From Colias croceus (Eukaryota > Arthropoda > Insecta > Lepidoptera > Pieridae), in assembly GCF_905220415.1 (NCBI RefSeq), contig NC_059562.1:1381501-1445500 (forward strand): DNA of 64,000 bases, written 5' to 3'. Position 1 is the stretch's first letter. Every line of letters starts with the position of its first letter. The notes beneath the pieces were generated by a model that made no database searches, was not told the DNA's origin, and saw only the letters and a list, made by a program, of their open reading frames with translations. Both the position numbers and the translations under genes were made by a program. Positions 1 through 15,800 of this stretch are shown piece after piece.

Positions 1-26
1 TGTATGTTCTAATTGTTACCTATATA

Positions 27-340
27 CATTGAGGTATTATTACTACGTATAGAGAGGACATCACGAACAAAATTTGTGCGACAAACGCGGCGGCGCGTGG
101 CGGCTATAGTGAGTCATACACTTTGTAGATATGCTACCTCTTATTACTTATAAATTAAAACCAATCAATGTAACAAAGAAATATTGTTTATCTTATTAAA
201 AATATATGCATAAACTTATTAATTAAAACCAATCAATGTAACAAAAAATGTTGGTTTGAGACGATGATTGACTCTAACTCGTGTTATAAATAGTGTAGTA
301 CCGATGTCCTCTCTAGCACGTAGTACATAGTAACTCAATG
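27..340. mobile_element. MITE A, copy 1 (314 bp)
   Basis: Terminal inverted repeats CATTGAG...TAGAGAGGACATC at the left and their complement at the right (ending ACTCAATG). An internal ~70-bp segment (AATTAAAACCAATCAATGTA) is tandemly doubled. An inverted second copy lies at 29877-30096. Confidence 0.75.
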
Positions 341-439
341 CCTATATCATAAAGTTTCTTATTACTGATTTAGATATCCTAATAATAATCAAATTTAAAT
401 CTCGCTAGTTTGAGCAAATTCATATTATGATCTCAATAA

Positions 440-535
440 CCAGCCATGCGATTGCGATCATAATTTGAATTTGCCCGTTGGTTCAATTCATGGTGTAAAC
501 TGTCTGGAAATAAGAGGTCATAATACGGCCCCTGT
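440..535. repeat. dispersed repeat shared with 49636-49715
   Basis: TCTGGAAATAAGAG-x-TCATAATACGG preceded by GGTTCAATTCA occurs here and again at 49650-49700 in the hexokinase upstream intron. Class unknown. Confidence 0.5.
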
Positions 536-756
536 ACACATTTATAAAAAAAAAACTTATCTTATTATAAAAAGAAAGGTTCTACTAGTATGTGTTATAT
601 TAGACCTCTACTAGCTCATAATAGCATGATTATTTATTTAAGTATTTAAATCTATATTATCGACACATATAATTTATAAGAAATTGTACCTTAATTTGTA
701 TATAAATTAATTTCTTATTGTTATAATACTTAGGTAATTATTTATTATTGTTACAG

Positions 757-856
757 GGGCGTAGGAAGTGGTGCCTCGGAGAGTGGCCGCGATTTCGTCA
801 TCGAGCGGGAGAGAGAGCGTGAACGAGAGACAGAGATAGAACGACCTCGACGGCAG
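757..856 (+). CDS. Eps8: Eps8 exon, charged linker after the PTB region
   Basis: The exon is open in the frame that joins at phase 0 to 5418 (100 nt, one leading base, then 33 codons). It is flanked by TTACAG and GTAAGC. It encodes GVGSGASESGRDF followed by an Arg/Glu-alternating stretch ending RPRRQ. The low-complexity ER run is not diagnostic by itself; frame and splice sites carry the call. Confidence 0.72.
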
Positions 857-3800
857 GTAAGCGAATATTCTATTATTTATGGTGCATTTACACACTCGTT
901 CGAATAGCGAGCTGAATTCTGAACACACATTTCGCATGTGCGTTGGACTATGATGCATTTACACATTCGTACGAATAGCGAGCCGAATTCTGAACACACA
1001 TTATACACACTGCACACACATACACATATGCGTAAAGAGTGCACTCACTATTTGCCTTGAGATTCGTGTAATCGTGTAAAACTACTTTGGACGTAATTGA
1101 AGGCAAGACGAATGTGTATTGGCGTCAACACTTATTTATGAAAGTTTCGTCGAGCGATGGGCGAATAGCGAACACGAATATGTAAATGCACCATTACCCG
1201 ATAAATGAAACAAATATTTTATGATAAGATGCAATTAGTTTACTTACTTCACATCTTGTGATTTGCCTTTTTTTTAAACAAACGTATTAATTTTTATGGG
1301 TTTAATTATATCTGTAGTTCATTTCACAAGAAATGTGAGTCACTTAATAACAGGTGTTAAAGATGACTTCATTCGTGCATCAAAATAAATAACAAGTAGG
1401 TTATCTTATCAAAGATCCTGCAAATATCATAAATGCGAAAATTTGTGAGTATGGATGGATGTATGGATAAATGTTTGTTACTCTTTCACGTTAAAACTAC
1501 GTGACGGATTTGGACGAAAAACAGAAATAAAGGTCACGTCAAAATAACATACAAAAATACGTACTTGATTTCGCGGGCCGCGGCTTCGTCCTCGGGTGAA
1601 ACCGTGTACGACTGTCACCGATTCTTGATGCAAATAGGACAAAATCGAGTCCGGATTCAAATACAGACAAACATACAGGTGTAACAAAAGCTTAATAACA
1701 AAATATTACACACAAAATATTTGCTTTCAATACATCGTTTATCTCAGAGCAAGGTTTATGCGGCTTATCGCTGCTGATAACGAAATAACTCTTATTGCGT
1801 CGGCCATTATAAATATAGCTAACTAGACATACGAATTCTCTCGTGAAAACAAAAAAATTGTCAGAATGCCACCAAAAGTGAAAGTTCAGTAGAGGCTTCA
1901 AAATATTGTTTGCATGTTGCCTGGATCGAGTCTTAAAATAAATCTTTAATAATTTAGACTAATTCGGTTAAAAATCAGACTGGGCTTTATTTTTTGGAAA
2001 CAATTGTATCTAGATAAAAACATTAATATATTATTATCTGTATTAACTCGACAAAATGCTAATCTAATCAGCATTGAATTAACAAACTGAATAATTATGA
2101 TATATTTTATCATCGGATTCACAAAATGATGCGTCATAATACTCATAATTAAACCCCCTACAAATTTTCCCTAGAATGCGGTCACACAACAAAAAACAAA
2201 TTCCTAAATTAGACTACCGTAGTATACTTTGCTTGTTTTGGTCTTTTGTAGTTGTTACTAGCTACGCTCCGCGGTATCACCCGCGTTGCCTCGCACCTGT
2301 TGGTCTTAGCGTGATGATCTATAGCCCTTCCTCGAAGAATGGGCTATCTAACACCGAAAGAATTTTTCAAATCGGACCAGTAGTTACTGAGATTAACGCG
2401 TTCAAACAAACAAACAATCTCTTTATAATATTAGTTTAGATTCTGTGACTAAAAGCGCTTAATCTAACTTCGCTGGTTTAACCCGGGATAAAAAAATTAT
2501 AGCCAATTAGAAACTTATTGAAACTAAATTACATTTTAAAATAGCATTTTTATCGATAGTTTTTTTTTTTGATAAATGATAACAAACAAACAAAATATCA
2601 ACTCTTTCCTCTACATAAATACAATTAGTACCTACCTAGTTTATATTATTCAAAAATAGTTTTTACCTATGATTTGATCTAACAACAAACCGAACCAGCG
2701 TTTCGCAAGTAATCCCCGATAGTGATATTCATAGATAATATTATATCAGGTGATAAGAATTCAGTCAGTCAGTAGCCACCATGGCTCCTGCGTCTCGGAC
2801 GTTCACTAAACAGCAATGGGAGGCTGTGATGATCGTGAGTGATTTATCTTTATTCTATAAATATTATATATGCGAAAGTTTGTGAGTATGGATGTGTGTT
2901 ACACTTTCACGGGAAAACTCAGTAGTTTTAATAATAGTAGCTTATGTACAAGAGCAACAAATGAGCTAAAGAAATACTTTTTATAGGTGAAACCGAGTGG
3001 CACAGCTAGTTCAACTAAAACTGATCATAATATAATTGTGTCGTCGTAATTTCTTTCAGACTAGGCTTCTAGGATATTTAAAAATTACAATTTAGAACCT
3101 GCTGTTTTTTTCTTAGTGACAGAAGCTATTTTGTTTTTCGTTATTGCCTTGGAGCAACCAGGGTTCGTTCACGAACATATTTTTTAAAGTTTACTACCAT
3201 AAATAATAATTAACCACCATAGGCCTCACTCATGTCACATTGTCACAATATATGGCATAATATCACACATAATATTTTTAAATATTTCTTGGCGATTTAC
3301 TTTTTTTGAATAAGATAGAGAGAGAGAGTCATCAACATGTCAAGAAGCACAGTCAAGAAGTAATAGGACTAATAGGAGTAGTACAGTAAGAGCTAGCGCG
3401 CAAGAGCAACTTTTGTCTCCGCAACTGTTTTGTCTCTCCCATCTCTATGGGCTTAGTAAGAAAGTGTGCGCACGTAGCGACGCAACTCCCCATAGAGCTG
3501 TTGATGGGAGAGACAAAATAGTTGCGGAGACAAAAGTTGCTCTTGCGCGCTAGCTATAACAATAAACATTTAGTGGTAGTAAATTGACTTTGAACGTTGG
3601 TACTGTCATAAGCTAAGGTCATAAGAAATAGGATCTGTCCGGTTCGTTTTGTTAACAATCTCGGAACAAGGATTAAAATGTTTGTTGACAATTATGTTTT
3701 CAGTTTCAGTTAGAATGTGTATTTTCTGTGTAGAGTATTTAAAATTGATTGATTTTAGATGTTAATAATTTAATAATTGTAGGTGTAAATAGATATAAGA

Positions 3801-6800
3801 TATGTCTTTGAAAATACACAGCTAATCTAAATAATGCCGCTATCCTGTACTATTTATTGAAAGAGATAAATAGAAATACCTATAGATAAATGACTTAACT
3901 TTTCTGTAAGAAACTAAGACTGGTTTAAAACTGTGATATGCCTTTTATATCTATTCAAGGTATATAGATAACTTGTATCTCCTCTCATAGGTTTTACGCA
4001 ATGTTAAACTTAGATTTATTTTGTTGTGAAACCCAGAGTAAGAAAAAGATGTAATCTTATCCCTTAAGAAAAACGAGCTAAGATTAATTTCATAACGTCC
4101 AAAAATAAAGATGACAAATCACTCGAAGACACGAAATGATTAAAATTTTCTATTTCCTCCTATTGATGGTATAAATCAAAATATTAGCTAGTTAGATTGG
4201 GCATTATCTTATCTCGAATTCCTTTTACGATTATTACCTACTTACTCCATTTTTAGACCTAAATTAGCATAAATATATCAGCCCGTAGCTTCTTTGTGAC
4301 TTAATACATTATAGTTTATTTATACATACTCTTTTCCAGAATTCTATTAAAATAAAATTCCAATTAATATAAGTATTAAAAGAAAAGCTGAACTTGATTA
4401 GCAAAGCTTCGGTCATGATTTTATCATCTGAATGATGCGTTCTGCGATCTGAGCGTTATTCGCATCCATTTTTCCATGTTTTTTCTATATATATAAATCT
4501 CGTGTCACAATGTTTGTCCTCAATGGACTCCTAAACCACTTATAGTTCAGGATACATCGCCCATTTTTGCAAGTGACTACTATCAAGCTGATTTTCCGTT
4601 TGTAGCTTTATTTTGATGAGACACCGAATAATTTCGTGTACGAAACTCTCGATTGTGGTAGCTAACAGAGATAACAAGGATAAAATTTTTTGATTTGATG
4701 GTTCTCAAATATTTATTACGCAATTTGTAGGACAATATGTCTGTTGAATTATATAAACATTAACTAAGTGAAAACAAAAAAATCAGCTTGTTAGTAATCA
4801 TTTATGATGACCTCGTTATCGATACACTTTGGAAAGGGGGACTCTTTGAACAAACCATAGATTTTGTAGGACAAATATTTTTTCGAATAATTTAGGTAAT
4901 TATCTTGAGATTGAACAAGAAAAAATTCAGTTAGTAATAAATATTTGAGAACCATCAAATCAAAAATTTTTATCCTTGTTATCTCTGTTAGCTACCATAC
5001 AATCGAGACTTTCGTACACGAAATTATTGGGCGTCTCATCAAAATAAAGCTACAAACGGAAAATTAGCTTGATAGTAGTCACTTGCAAAAATGGGCGATG
5101 TATCCTGAACTATTAACCGATTATAATAAAATTCGCACACAATGTACAGTTCAATCCAACTTGAGAGATAGGATAGTTTAAATATCAAATCGTTTAGAGA
5201 AAGCGGGCGAAGCCGCGGGCGGTAAGCTAGTGTAATTATAAATAACACTTAATGATATACGATAAAAAAACACGATGCAGAAGCAATGCAGACACTACCT
5301 AGTACCTACCTTTAATAAGATTGTCATGAATATTAAAATCAAACTTCACGTAAATGTTACCTAACAATATGTTCTATTAGAAACTCAAAATTTCTAACAT
5401 CATGTAAATTCTTCCAGCAAATGTCCGCACAGCTGGGCCGCGGGGAGCGCGGGGAGCGGGGAGGATCCGGCGGGGAGAGAGATGACGCATCCTCTACAGG
5501 ATCCGAGCGTCTGTACGAACAGGACATCGCCATCTTAAACCGATGCTTCGATGACATAGAGAAGTTCATCGCACGGTTGCAACACGCAGCCGCTGCGTCT
5601 AGAGAACTCGAAAGACGTAGACGCTCCAGGGGAGGGAAGAGGAGCGCGGGGACAGGGGAAGGAATGCTCGCGTTACGCACCCGTCCCCCACCAGAAAGGG
5701 ACTTCGTTGATGTGTTACAAAAGTTCAAGTTGTCCTTCAATCTGCTAGCAAGATTGCGCACACATATACACGATCCAAATGCCCCAGAGTTGGTCCATTT
5801 TCTATTCACGCCGCTCGCTTTGATAGTAGACGCAGCTCAGGATGTGGCTGATGGTCGTCTGCCGTCTCGTGTAGTGCAGCCATTGCTGACGAGAGACGCG
5901 CTCAATCTGTTGGCCAATTGTGTGACCAGTAAGGAAACAGAGTTGTGGCATTCGCTTGGAGATGCTTGGCTGATACCAAGGTAGGTACTGTTCACTAAAT
6001 AATAAACATATAACTGTTTCTATCCAATCATCCATCATGTCATGAATTTTCGGATATTGAAAATGACTTAGTTACTTTACTCGATACAATATAATACTTC
6101 ATTCGAATTTCCCATTTAACAAAAATATTCAAGCTTAAGGACCTTGATCGAGTGCAATCATCCGATAATGTAAGAAAAACCATAAATTTTCAGAGAACAA
6201 TGGAAAACAGCAATACCTCCATATCAGCCCGTGTTCATGGATGGCTGGACGCCGGACTATCAAGTAGACGATCAGCCTTTGAGAAGGTGAGGATTATATA
6301 CAGTTCTACATTTTTAAATGGGTTTTAGGGAAGAATTTTCAATCAGAAATGCCTTATAATTCACCACTTTATAAAACTACAATCGAACAATAATTATAAC
6401 TCATGTCATCAAAAAAGTTTTGTTTCCATATGTATTGTATATTAAGTGTATGTGTCGTTTGATGATTCAAAGTATGTTATAACCTAATATATTTTTGTCC
6501 AAATGTGCTGTATCATTATGTATATAAAATAATATAGTCGTCATATATAAGTGTATGTCCTTTCTATGCAGAATATCATGCCATTTTTTGTTATCCAAAT
6601 ATACTTTTTGTCAATGTTTGTCCAATCATCCAATTGTGTTTGTCTTTGCGTATGTATGTCCAATGTGTTCAATGTTTACCTTAAGGCCATCACCTCGTCG
6701 CAGCGAAGGAAGGGTGGTGGAGGAAGCTGCGGGTAGTGCAGCGGATGGTTATGTTTATGAAAGGGATGAACCAGATCTGTACGGGGAGAGGGAGTACGCA

Positions 6801-9800
6801 CCGTATCCAAGGTACGAGTGCTTCTTTGTTGCTTTTTGTGTTTTTTTGCTATTATTACGACAATACTTATTTCATTGCAGTTGTACTATTTAAAAAAAAA
6901 AATTCAAGCTACCTTAATAAAAAATGAAACTGATGTAAGTTTTCCTTCGTTTGTTATTATTACCGTTCGCCATCATCAACATCAACTCTTATCCACAGAA
7001 AAATGGCAATTCCTGTCAAAGACAGGCCTATAAATTAGGCGAGGAATTGTAATTTATGTCCGATTTTTAATACCTTTTATGTTATTTCTAGAAATACGCG
7101 AACACTGACAAGAGAAGATTCTGGATCAGCTGCTTCCTCGCCGGAACGGGAACCTCCATATCGCCCCAATGAACGTGAAGATGGTACGCACATTGAAATC
7201 CTAATTAATTTTAATTTATCTATTCTAACTCATGCACACAACTTCGTTTGATTAAAAAAATATATATTTTCATTGCTGCTCCGCTTTCTTGATAAATGGA
7301 CAATCAAAAAAAATAATATTTAAATCACTGCCAAACAAACAAACTCTTAAGCTTTTTATCATTAGTATAGATTTATTACCTAGGTCCTAGATCATCAAAA
7401 GAATTGGCTATCTTCCGAAGTTCCTGACACCTATTTTTGGATAGATATACGTTTTAATAACAATAAAATAGAATTGTATTTGAATATGAACCTTACTGCA
7501 CTTGAAATAAAGCTCATTTTATGTTACAGATGATCTAGGAGAAGCGTGGGCGCAAGGGGTAGCGGCCAGAGGGGGGAGGGTGGTACGTGTAACCTACCCC
7601 AGAACTGCGAACAATGATAAGGAGCTGACTGTAGTCCGTGGGGAATATCTTGAAGTAAGCATTTATCGTAATAGTCTTTTTACATTGCTTATACAACGTA
7701 AAGTAGAAATAATCTGTGACAGACCTTGATCTATTTAATTTTAGGTATTTAAAGAAGAAAGTTTAGGCAAAAGACCATGCTACCTATTATTTAGTTTAGA
7801 CATATTTTTTTGTAAACAGAGTTGTAGCAGAATAAGGTACCTATTGAAATGCATATTATTTGCGGATTTTATGTTATGTTTATACTTTATCATCTTGTTG
7901 ACGTGACATTCGACACATTTGACACAACACGTGACATTCGACACACGTGACTCAACACGTGACATTCGACACATTAGACACAACACGTGACATTCGACAC
8001 GTGATATTCGAACCACGTGACATTCTAATCACGAGACATTCGACAAACGTGACACTCGACACACGTGACTCAACACGTGACATTCGACACATTTTGACGC
8101 AACACGTGACATTCGACTCGTGACATTTGACAGACGTGACGTGACATTCGAATCACGTGATACACACGTGACATTCAACACGTCACGTGACATTCGACAC
8201 ACGTGACACTCGACACACGTGACACTTGACACACGTGACACTTGACACAGGTGACTCAACACGTGACATTCTACACATTTGAAACAACACGTGACATTCG
8301 ACACGTGATATTCGAACCACGTGACATTCGATACACGTGATATTCGAACCACGTGACATTTGGTACACGTAACACAACACGTGACATTCTACAAGTCATG
8401 TGTCATTTGACACACGTGACATTCGAATCACGTTTTACACACGTGACATTCAACACGTCATATGTCATTCGACACACGTGACATACGAATCACGTGACAC
8501 GGGACACACGTGACACTCGACACACGTGACTCAACACGTGACATTCCACACATTTGACACAACAATTTGATATTCGAACCACGTGACATTCGATACACGT
8601 GATATTCGAACCACGTGACATGCGGTACACGTGACACAACACGTGACATTCTACATGTCATGTGTCATTCGACACACGTGACTCAACACGTGACATTCGA
8701 CACATTTGACACAACACGTGACATTCGACACACGTGACATTCAACACACGTGACATTCGAATCACGTGATATTCGACACACGTGATATTCGACACACGTG
8801 GCATTCGAATCACGTGACTTTCGACACACGTGACATTCGAATCACGTGACATTCGAATCACGTGACATTCTAGACACGTGACATTCGACACATGTGGCAT
8901 TCAAATCACGTGACTTTCGACACACGTGACATTCGCATCACGTGACATTCGAAAATCACGTGACATTCTACACGTGTCATTCAAATCACGTGACATTCGA
9001 ATCACTTGACACTAGACACACGTGACATTTTAATCACGTGACATTCGACACGTCATGAGTCATTCGACACACGTGACATTCAAATCACGTGACATTCGAA
9101 TCACGTGACATTCGACACACGTGACATTCGACAAACGTGACATTCAAATCACGTGACATTCGACACACGTGACATTCGACATGTCATGTGTCATTCGACA
9201 CTCGTGACATTCGACACACATGACATTAGAATCACGTGACTTTCGACACACGTGACATTCGAATCACGTGACATTCGAATTACGTGACATTCGACACATG
9301 TGACATTCGAATCACGTGACTTTCGACACACGTAACATTCGAATCACGTGACATTCGAAAATCACGTGATACACACGTGACATTCTACACGTCATGTGTC
9401 ATTCAAATCACGTGACATTCGAAACACGTGACATAAGACACACGTGACATACTAATCACGTGACATTTGACACACGTGACATTTGGATCACGAACCATTC
9501 GACACGTCATGAGTCATTCGACACACGTGACCTTCAAATCACGTGACAATCGAATCACGTGACATTCGACACACGTGACATTCGACACACGTGACATTCG
9601 ACACACGTGACATTCAACATACGTGACATTCAAATCACGTGACATTCAAATCACGTGACATTCGAATCACGTGACATTTGACACACGTGACATTTGGATC
9701 ACGAACCATTCGACACGTCATGAGTCATTCGACACACGTGACCTTCAAATCACGTGACAATCGAATCACGTGACATTCGACACACGTGACATTCGACACA

Positions 9801-12800
9801 CGTGACATTCAACATACGTGACATTCAAATCACGTGACATTCGACACACGTGACATTCGAATCACGTGATACACACGTGAAATTCGACATGTCATGTGTA
9901 ATTAGACACTCGTGACATTCGACACACGTGACATTCGACACACGTGACATTCGACACACGTGACATTCGACATACATGACATTCGACACACGTTACAGTC
10001 GACACACGTGACATTCGACATACGTGACATTTCAATCACGTGACATTCGAGACGCGTGTCATTCGACACACGTGACATTTGAATCACGTGACACTCGACA
10101 CACGTGACATTTGAATCACGTGACATTCGAATCACGTGATATTCGACACACATGACATTCGACACACGTGACATTCGACACATTTGACACAACACGTGAC
10201 ATTCGACACACGTGACATTCAACACACGTGACATTCAACACACGTGACATTCGAATCACGTGATATTCGACACACGTGATATTCGACACACGTGGCATTC
10301 GAATCACGTGACTTTCGACACACGTGACATTCGAATCACGTGACATTCGAATCACGTGACATTCTAGACACGTGACATTCGACACATGTGGCATTCGAAT
10401 CACGTAACTTTCGACACACGTGACATTCGCATCACGTGACATTCGAAAATCACGACTTCTACACGTGTCATTCGACACACGTGACATTCGACACACGTGA
10501 CATTCGACACACGTTACAGTTGACACACGTGACATTTGACACACGTGACATTCGACATACGTGTCATTCGATTCACGTGACATTCGACACAAGTGACATT
10601 CGTCATACGTGTCATTTCAATCACGTGACATTCGACACACGTGACATTCGAATCACGTGATATTTGACACACGTGATATTCGAATCACGTGTTATTCGGC
10701 ACACGTGACGTTCAACACACGTGACATTCGACACACGTGACATTCGAATCAAGTGATATTCGACACACGTGACATTCGAATCACGTGATATTCGACACAT
10801 GTGACATTCGAATCACGTGATATTCGACACACGTGACATTCGACACACGTGACATTCGACACACGTTACAGTCGACACACGTGACATTCGAATCACATGA
10901 CATTTGACACACGTGACATTCAACATACGTGACATTCAAATCACGTGACATTCGACCTACGTGACATTTCAATCACGTGACATTCGAGACGCGTGTCATT
11001 CGACACACGTGACATTCGAATCACGTGATATTCGACACACGTGACATTCAACATACGTGACATTCAAATCACGTGACATTCAAATCACGTGACATTTGAA
11101 TCACGTGACATTCGACACACGTGACATTTGAATCACGTGACATTCGACACACGTGACATTCGAATCACGTGATATTCGACACACGTGACATTCGAATCAC
11201 GTGATATTCGACACACGTGACATTCGACACACGTGACATTCGACACACGTGACATTCGAATCACGTGACATTCGACATACGTGACACTCGAATCACGTGA
11301 CATTCGACACACGTTACAGTCGACACACGTGACATTCGACATACGTGACATTCGAATCACGTGACATTCGACACACGTTACAGTCGACACACGTGACATT
11401 CGAATCACATGACATTTGACACACGTGACATTCGACATACGTGACATTCGAATCACGTGACATTCGACACACGTTACATTCGACACACGTGACATTCGAC
11501 ATACGTGACATTTCAATCACGTGACATTCGAGACGCGTGTCATTCGACACACGTGACATTTGAATCACGTGACATTCGACACACGTGACATTCGAATCAC
11601 GTGATATTCGACACACGTGACATTCGACACACGTGACATTTGACACACGTGACATTTGACATACGTGACATTTCAATCACGTGACATTCGAATCACTTGA
11701 CATTACACACACGTGACATTTGAATCACGTGATATTCGACACACGTGACATTCGACATACGTGACATTCGACACACGTTACAGTTGACACACGTGACATT
11801 CGACATACGTGACACTTCAATCACGTGACATTCGAGACGCGTGACATTCGAATCACGTGATATTCGACACACGTGACATTCGAATCACGTGATATTCGAC
11901 ACACGTGACATTCAACATACGTGACATTCAAATCATGTGACATTCTACACACGTGACATACAACATACGTGACATTCAAATCACGTGACATTCAAATCAC
12001 GTGACATTCGAATCACGTGACAGTCGACACACGTGACATTCGAATCACATGACATTTGACACACGTTCCATTCGACATACGTGACATTCGAATCACGTGA
12101 CAATCGACACACGTTACAGTTGACACACGTGACATTCGACATACGTGACATTTCATTCACGTGACATTCGAGACGCGTGTCATTCGACACACGTGACATT
12201 TGAATCACGTGACATTCGACACACGTGACATTTGACATACGTGACATTTCAATCACGTGACATTCGACACACGTGAAATTTGAATCACGTGACATTCGAC
12301 ACACGTGACATTCGAATCACGTGATATTCGACACACGTGACATTCGAATCACGTGATATTCGACACACGTGTCATTCGACACACGTTACAGTCGACACAC
12401 GTGACATTCGACATACGTGACATTCGAATCACGTGACATTCGACACACGTGACATTCGACACACGTTACAGTCGACACACGTGACATTCGACATACGTGA
12501 CATTCGAATCACGTGACATTCGACACACGTTACAGTCGACACACGTGAAATTTGAATCACGTGACATTCGACACACGTGACATTCGAATCACGTGATATT
12601 CGACACACGTGACATTTGAATCACGTGACATTCGACACACGTGACATTCGAATCACGTGATATTCGACACACGTGACATTCGAATCACGTGATATTCGAC
12701 ACACGTGACATTCAACATACGTGACATTCAAATCACGTGACATTCGACCCACGTGACATTCGAAACACGTGACATTCGACACACGTGACATTTGAATCAC

Positions 12801-15800
12801 GTGACATCCGACACACGTGACATTCGAATCACGTGATATTCGACACACGTGACATTCGACACACGTGACATTCGACACACGTTACAGTCGACACACGTGA
12901 CATTCGAATCACATGACATTTGACACACGTGACATTCAACATACGTGACATTCAAATCACGTGACATTCGACCTACGTGACATTTCAATCACGTGACATT
13001 CGAGACGCGTGTCATTCGACACACGTGACATTAGAATCACGTGATATTCGAAACACGTGACATTCAACATACGTGACATTCAAATCACGTGACATTCAAA
13101 TCACGTGATATTTGAATCACGTGACATTCGACACACGTGACATTTGAATCACGTGACATTCGACACACGTGACATTCGAATCACGTGATATTCGACACAC
13201 GTGACATTCGAATCACGTGATATTCGACACACGTGACATTCGACACACGTGACATTCGACACACGTGACATTCGAATCACGTGACATTCGACATACGTGA
13301 CATTCGAATCACGTGACATTCGACACACGTTACAGTCGACACACGTGACATTCGACATACGTGACATTCGAATCACGTGACATTCGACACACGTTACAGT
13401 CGACACACGTGACATTCGAATCACATGACATTTGACACACGTGACATTCGACATACGTGACATTCGAATCACGTGACATTCGACACACGTTACATTCGAC
13501 ACACGTGACATTCGACATACGTGACATTTCAATCACGTGACATTCGAGACGCGTGTCGTTCGACACACGTGACATTTGAATCACGTGACATTCGACACAC
13601 GTGACATTCGAATCACGTGATATTCGACACACGTGACAATCGACACACGTGACATTTGACACACGTGACATTTGACATACGTGACATTTCAATCACGTGA
13701 CATTCGAGACGTGTGTCATTCGACACACGTGAAATTTGAATCACGTGACATTCGACACACGTGACATTCGAATCACGTGACATTCGACACACGTGACATT
13801 CAACATACGTGACATTCAAATCACGTGACATTCTACACACGTGACATTCAAAATACGTGACATTCAAATCACGTGACATTCAAATCACGTGACATTCGAA
13901 TCACGTGACAGTCGACACACGTGACATTCGAATCACATGACATTTGACACACGTTCCATTCGACATACGTGACATTCGAATCACGTGACAATCGACACAC
14001 GTTACAGTTGACACACGTGACATTCGACATACGTGACATTTCATTCACGTGACATTCGAGACGCGTGTCATTCGACACACGTGACATTTGAATCACGTGA
14101 CATTCGACACACGTGACATTTGACATACGTGACATTTCAATCACGTGACATTCGACACACGTGAAATTTGAATCACGTGACATTCGACACACGTGACATT
14201 CGAATCACGTGATATTCGACACACGTGACATTCGAATCACGTGATATTCGACACACGTGTCATTCGACACACGTTACAGTCGACACACGTGACATTCGAC
14301 ATACGTGACATTCGAATCACGTGACATTCGACACACGTGACATTCGACACACGTTACAGTCGACACACGTGACATTCGACATACGTGACATTCGAATCAC
14401 GTGACATTCGACACACGTTACAGTCGACACACGTGAAATTTGAATCACGTGACATTCGACACACGTGACATTCGAATCACGTGATATTCGACACACGTGA
14501 CATTTGAATCACGTGACATTCGACACACGTGACATTCGAATCACGTGATATTCGACACACGTGACATTCGAATCACGTGATATTCGACACACGTGACATT
14601 CAACATACGTGACATTCAAATCACGTGACATTCGACCCACGTGACATTCGAAACACGTGACATTCGACACACGTGACATTTGAATCACGTGACATCCGAC
14701 ACACGTGACATTCGAATCAAGTGATATTCGACACACGTGACATTCGAATCACGTGATATTCGACACACGTGACATTCGACACACGTGACATTCGACACAC
14801 GTTACAGTCGACACACGTGACATTCGAATCACATGACATTTGACACACGTGACATTCAACATACGTGACATTCAAATCACGTAACATTCGACCTACGTGA
14901 CATTTCAATCACGTGACATTCGAGACGCGTGTCATTCGACACACGTGACATTAGAATCACGTGATATTCGACACACGTGACATTCAACATACGTGACATT
15001 CAAATCACGTGACATTCAAATCACGTGACATTTGAATCACGTGACATTCGACACACGTGACATTTGAATCACGTGACATTTGAATCACGTGACATTCGAC
15101 ACACGTGACATTTGAATCACGTGACATTCGACACACGTGACATTCGAATCACGTGATATTCGACACACGTGACATTCGAATCACGTGATATTCGACACAC
15201 GTGACATTCGACACACGTGACATTCGACACACGTGACATTCGAATCACGTGACATTCGACATACGTGACATTCGAATCACGTGACATTCGACACACGTTA
15301 CAGTCGACACACGTGACATTCGACATACGTGACATTCGAATCACGTGACATTCGACACACGTTACAGTCGACACACGTGACATTCGAATCACATGACATT
15401 TGACACACGTGACATTCGACATACGTGACATTCGAATCACGTGACATTCGACACACGTCACATTCGACACACGTGACATTCGACATACGTGACATTTCAA
15501 TCACGTGACATTCGAGACGCGTGTCGTTCGACACACGTGACATTTGAATCACGTGACATTCGACACACGTGACATTCGAATCACGTGATATTCGACACAC
15601 GTGACAATCGACACACGTGACATTTGACACACGTGACATTTGACATACGTGACATTTCAATCACGTGACATTCGAGACGCGTGTCATTCGACACACGTGA
15701 AATTTGAATCACGTGACATTCGACACACGTGACATTCGAATCACGTGACATTCGACACACGTGACTTTAGAATTTATTTAATTTAATTTTTTATTTGGAG

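Noticed and set aside
5357..5809. 150-codon minus-strand ORF opposite Eps8
   Set aside because: Shadow of the GC-rich Eps8 exon. No recognisable domain, and the opposite strand has conserved protein and matching splice phases.
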